Shown: piece after piece, positions 60,241 through 64,000 of the stretch
Numbering within the stretch: the stretch's first letter is position 1
Layout of the letters: each line of letters begins with the position of its first letter
Source: Coprobacillus sp.
Lineage (GTDB): Bacteria; Bacillota_I; Bacilli_A; RFN20; CAG-826
Reading direction: 5' to 3'
NCBI GenBank assembly: GCA_021203905.1
Contig: JAJQAG010000004.1
Location: 1 to 64,000 of the forward strand
DNA: 64,000 nucleotides
Notes under the pieces: model-generated
Told to the model about the DNA's origin: nothing
The model's database searches: none
Seen by the model: the letters and a program-made list of their open reading frames with translations, nothing else
Program-made: the position numbers and the translations under genes

Positions 60241-62583
60241 ATGGAAACAAAATTGACTCTTTCCGTTCACCAATTAGTGGATTTTCTTCTCAGAAAAGGA
60301 AGCATTGATGATCGTGTCTATAATGAAAAAACCATGGAAGAGGGCACTCGCCTCCATGGTTTAAGACAAAGTCAATTAGGAAAGTACTACTACACTGAAT
60401 ACTATCTCAAACAAGAGTTTGTCATTGAAGACTTTACCATCGTCCTAGAAGGCCGAGCGGATGGCATCCTTAAAAAAGGCAATCTTTTTATCATTGATGA
60501 GATTAAGACCACAAACGGGGAGCTCAAAGACTTTGAAGAGGTCGATGGTGAGTGGCACCTTGGTCAAGCTAAGTGCTACGCCTATATGTTTGTCAAAGAG
60601 AATGCTATAGAAAAGATTGGAGTGAACATTACCTATATCAAGCAAGGGGCAAATGAATCCTATACAAGAGAATATGTCTTTACATATCTTGAACTAGAAC
60701 AATATGTCTACTCACTATTAAGTGAGTATCTTAACTTCTATCGCATTATTACTAATCATTGGGAAGAGAAAGCTAAATCTATTTCTCAACTCTCTTTCCC
60801 TTATTCCACTTTGAGGAAAGGTCAGCAAGAACTCATGGATAAAGCCTCAGAACTTGCAGTGACTGGAGGCATCTTATTCTGTGAGGCCCCAACCGGGATT
60901 GGTAAGACCATGGCCACACTTTACCCTTATATCAAGTATCTTGAGAATGACCTTGATAAGAAGATTTTTTACTTAACAGCGAAAAACTCTGGGAAAGAAG
61001 CCGCAAAAAACGCCGTTCAAACTCTTTCCGATAGTGGGCTTATCACAAAAACTGTGATTCTCACCGCGAAAGAGAAGATATGTTTCTCTAAGGGTTGTGA
61101 TTGTAATCCTGATGAGTGTCCTTTTGCGAAGAACTATTATTCTAAGATTAAGGAAGCGGAGACCTTCGCTCTTCTTGACCAAGATATGTATGACTACTCT
61201 TATATCAGTGAACTTGCGAAAAAGTTTGAAGTTTGTCCCTTTGAACTCTCTCTCGATTTATCAACCTTCTGTGACATCATCATCTGTGACTATAACTACG
61301 TCTTTGATCCTCTCTCTCACTTGAGGAGATTCTTTGATGAAGGGGAGGCAAACTATCTCTTACTCGTAGACGAGGCTCATAACCTTGTCGAGAGAAGTCG
61401 CGACATGTATAGTGCGACCCTTTCTCTTGAAACCTTAAATAAAGCTCTTTACTTCAAGAAAGGAACTGATCAGAGAGTGAAGCGCTTAGTCAACCGGATG
61501 AAGAAATTCTACACTGATGTTGAGAGCCTCTTTGGAGGGGATGAAGAGTATGTCGCCCTCTCTTCTATCTCCATGGAAGAGGTTACTAAACCTTTATATC
61601 GTTTCATTAATGCCTATCAGGATTTAAGCAAAGAAAATGCAAAGATAATTCCAAAGGAATTAAAAGACTTATATCTTGAAGTTTATCGCTTCATTAGAAT
61701 CTATGAGATTACTTACTACGGAAACATTCATTACTATGTTTCCTTTAGTGATAACACCACTGAAGTTCACATCTTTGACCTTGATCCAAGTCAGTTCCTC
61801 AGCGATAGCTTAAAGCTCTTTCATTCATCATTGTTATTCTCCGCGACCTTAACCCCACATGACTATTATCAAAATCTTCTTGGAGGAGGTGATAGTGCGG
61901 ACTTCTTAACCCTTCCTTCTCCCTTCCCAGAATCTCACTTCAAAGTGATTGTTGCTCCTAATATCTCCACAAAGTATCGAGCGAGAGCGGAGAGTTATGA
62001 GAGTGTCATGCAATACATTCTCTCCTTTGTTATAGGAAAAGTCGGTAACTACTTTATCTTCTTCCCTAGTTATGAATACATGAATGAGATTGTCAATCGG
62101 TGGATCATTAGAGATGATATTAAACTCTATGTCCAAGAGAAGGACATGGATGAAGAGAAGAAGAATGAATTCTTATCTCGCTTTGTCTTTGAACCAGAAG
62201 TCACCACCGTGGCCTTTGTGGTCATGGGCTCCATCTTCTCAGAAGGAATTGATCTTACCTATGACCGCTTAATCGGCGTGGCCATTGTCGGAGTGGGCCT
62301 CCCTCGTATTAATTACGAGAGTGATTTAATTAGAACCAACTACAATGACCTCGAGATGGATGGATATGCCTATGCTTATAAAAACCCTGGAATTAATAAA
62401 GTGATGCAAGCCATGGGAAGAGTGATTAGAAGCGAGAATGATCGGGGAGTGGGACTCCTCATTGATGAAAGGTATATTCAAAGAGGATATCGAGATATCA
62501 TCACCTCTCTATGGAAAAACACTACGGTGGCAAGAAGCGCCAAAGAGATAGAAGCCATCGTGAAAGATTTCTTTAAAGAATAG
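60241..62583 (+). CDS. Rad3/DinG-type helicase with N-terminal Cas4/PD-(D/E)XK-like domain
   Basis: EGRADGILKKGNLFIIDEIKT; EAPTGIGKTMATLYP; Fe-S type Cys cluster; VDEAHNLVERSRDM; MGRVIRSENDRG. Confidence 0.88.
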   Translation: METKLTLSVHQLVDFLLRKGSIDDRVYNEKTMEEGTRLHGLRQSQLGKYYYTEYYLKQEFVIEDFTIVLEGRADGILKKGNLFIIDEIKTTNGELKDFEEVDGEWHLGQAKCYAYMFVKENAIEKIGVNITYIKQGANESYTREYVFTYLELEQYVYSLLSEYLNFYRIITNHWEEKAKSISQLSFPYSTLRKGQQELMDKASELAVTGGILFCEAPTGIGKTMATLYPYIKYLENDLDKKIFYLTAKNSGKEAAKNAVQTLSDSGLITKTVILTAKEKICFSKGCDCNPDECPFAKNYYSKIKEAETFALLDQDMYDYSYISELAKKFEVCPFELSLDLSTFCDIIICDYNYVFDPLSHLRRFFDEGEANYLLLVDEAHNLVERSRDMYSATLSLETLNKALYFKKGTDQRVKRLVNRMKKFYTDVESLFGGDEEYVALSSISMEEVTKPLYRFINAYQDLSKENAKIIPKELKDLYLEVYRFIRIYEITYYGNIHYYVSFSDNTTEVHIFDLDPSQFLSDSLKLFHSSLLFSATLTPHDYYQNLLGGGDSADFLTLPSPFPESHFKVIVAPNISTKYRARAESYESVMQYILSFVIGKVGNYFIFFPSYEYMNEIVNRWIIRDDIKLYVQEKDMDEEKKNEFLSRFVFEPEVTTVAFVVMGSIFSEGIDLTYDRLIGVAIVGVGLPRINYESDLIRTNYNDLEMDGYAYAYKNPGINKVMQAMGRVIRSENDRGVGLLIDERYIQRGYRDIITSLWKNTTVARSAKEIEAIVKDFFKE

Positions 62584-62592
62584 GGGATATGA

Positions 62593-62598
62593 TATAAT
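62593..62598 (+). promoter_or_regulatory. -10 box of lepA, leaderless arrangement
   Basis: TATAAT, last T 9 nt before the ATG at 62607; no SD. Confidence 0.6.
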
Positions 62599-62606
62599 CA
62601 TAAGTT

Positions 62607-64000
62607 ATGGCACTAGATCAAAGTAAAATACGAAACTTCTCGATTGTTGCTCACATAGATCATGGGAAATCCACTTTAGCGGATCGTATCTTAGAGCAGA
62701 CCGGAGCGGTCGCTCCCAGAGACATGAAAGAGCAACTCTTAGATACCATGGATCTCGAGAGAGAAAGAGGAATTACCATTAAGCTCAATGCAGTCACTCT
62801 TTCCTATAAAGCGGATGATGGAGAAACCTATACCTTTAACTTGATTGACACTCCAGGGCACGTCGACTTTTCTTATGAAGTCTCAAGAAGCCTCGCTGCT
62901 TGTGAAGGCGCACTTTTAGTGGTTGATGCCACTCAAGGAGTGGAAGCCCAAACCCTCGCTAATGTCTATCTTGCCATCGATAACAATCTTGAGATTGTCC
63001 CTGTTATCAATAAGATTGATCTTCCTAGTGCGGATGTCGAGATGGTGAAACACGAGATTGAAACCAGAGTGGGTATTGATTGTACTAACGCTATCAGTGT
63101 GTCCGCTAAAACAGGAGAGAATGTCCACGAACTCCTTGAAGCAATTGTTCACGAAATCCCCGCCCCTCAAGGAGATAGTAGTGCTCCCCTTCAAGCTCTT
63201 GTCTTTGATAGTTACTATGATTCTTATCGTGGCGCGGTTATCCTTATCCGCATCAAGGAAGGAACTATTAAAGTGGGAGATGAAATCTTCCTTATGGGGA
63301 GTAAAAAAACCTATACAGTTACCGAACTTGGAATTAGAACTCCTAATGAAGTAAAAGTTGATGAACTTTGTGCGGGAGAAGTGGGGTACTTATGCGCTCA
63401 GATTAAAGATGTCAAAGATGTGAGACCAGGTGAAACTGTCACTACAGTCTCTCGCCCAGCGAGTGAACCTCTTCCTGGTTATAAACCTTTAACTCCTATG
63501 GTCTACTGTGGTCTTTATCCTGTTGATAGCGCCTATTATCAACCCCTTAAAGATGCTTTAGAGAAACTCTCTCTTAATGACGCCAGTCTCGTCTTTGCCC
63601 CTGAGACTTCTAAAGCCCTAGGTTTTGGATTTAGATGTGGGTTCTTAGGACTCCTTCATATGGATATCGTTCAAGAGAGACTTGAAAGAGAATACAATCT
63701 CAACCTTATATTGACCGCTCCAAGCGTCATCTATCATGTAGAACTTACAAACGGGAAGATGATAGAACTTAACAATCCATCAGACTTACCTGATATGTCG
63801 AGTGTTAAAACCATTGAAGAACCCTATGTCAAAGCGAGCATCATGACTCCTCCTGAGTATATTGGTCCGGTGATGGAACTCTGTCATGAGAGAAGAGGAA
63901 TCTTTATCGATAACCAATACTTTGATGAGACACGAAGTGTCTTAATCTATGAATTACCTCTCAATGAGATTATCTATAACTTCTTTGATAAGCTTAAAAG
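62607..64000 (+). CDS. lepA: Elongation factor 4 (3' truncated by window end)
   Basis: My translation from 62607: [35 protein letters not shown]...[24 protein letters not shown]; open to the window edge and absent from the ORF track. Confidence 0.97.
   Translation, partial: MALDQSKIRNFSIVAHIDHGKSTLADRILEQTGAVAPRDMKEQLLDTMDLERERGITIKLNAVTLSYKADDGETYTFNLIDTPGHVDFSYEVSRSLAACEGALLVVDATQGVEAQTLANVYLAIDNNLEIVPVINKIDLPSADVEMVKHEIETRVGIDCTNAISVSAKTGENVHELLEAIVHEIPAPQGDSSAPLQALVFDSYYDSYRGAVILIRIKEGTIKVGDEIFLMGSKKTYTVTELGIRTPNEVKVDELCAGEVGYLCAQIKDVKDVRPGETVTTVSRPASEPLPGYKPLTPMVYCGLYPVDSAYYQPLKDALEKLSLNDASLVFAPETSKALGFGFRCGFLGLLHMDIVQERLEREYNLNLILTAPSVIYHVELTNGKMIELNNPSDLPDMSSVKTIEEPYVKASIMTPPEYIGPVMELCHERRGIFIDNQYFDETRSVLIYELPLNEIIYNFFDKLK

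Overview
This is a low-GC, chromosomal-type window with no mobile elements, CRISPR array or rRNA seen. It looks like a metagenome-assembled genome from a Firmicutes/Bacilli lineage with a reduced gene set, possibly related to RF39 or Mollicutes (inference). TGA is used as a stop codon, for example at the ends of glpK and rlmN, so the standard bacterial code applies. Bases ~1-87 are not biology: they match a degraded Illumina P5 + i5 + Nextera transposase adapter. Main content: tRNA-Ser(CGA); trxA, a TraX-like protein and a CPBP protease; an Mrp/pepP/glpK run; an unusual ABC-exporter cluster followed by two tandem paralogous giant lipoproteins; AddB/AddA plus a coupled DUF5677-like gene; a nucleoside kinase; a complete F-type ATP synthase operon; several thioredoxin-like lipoproteins; ppa, trmL, gmk, priA, an rsmB-like gene, rlmN, PP2C, a Ser/Thr kinase, rsgA and rpe; rpmB; a dCMP deaminase-folD-(ThyX-like?) cluster; a lipoprotein serpin; T-box-alaS-ruvX; split chromate transporters; greA-comEA-comEC-holA-rpsT; fmt; a Rad3/DinG-type helicase; and lepA, truncated by the window end. 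Leading hunt results: (1) the adapter artifact at the contig start; (2) a class of genes whose -10 box ends 7-9 nt before the start codon, predicting leaderless mRNAs; (3) an ATP synthase c subunit with a two-carboxylate Na+-type motif; (4) an RsmB homolog that has lost every catalytic motif; (5) a possible divergent thymidylate synthase in a dUMP/CH2-THF operon; (6) a membrane-domain/ABC-ATPase fusion exporter next to the paired lipoproteins. All calls come from reading the sequence and recalling motifs; no searches were run.
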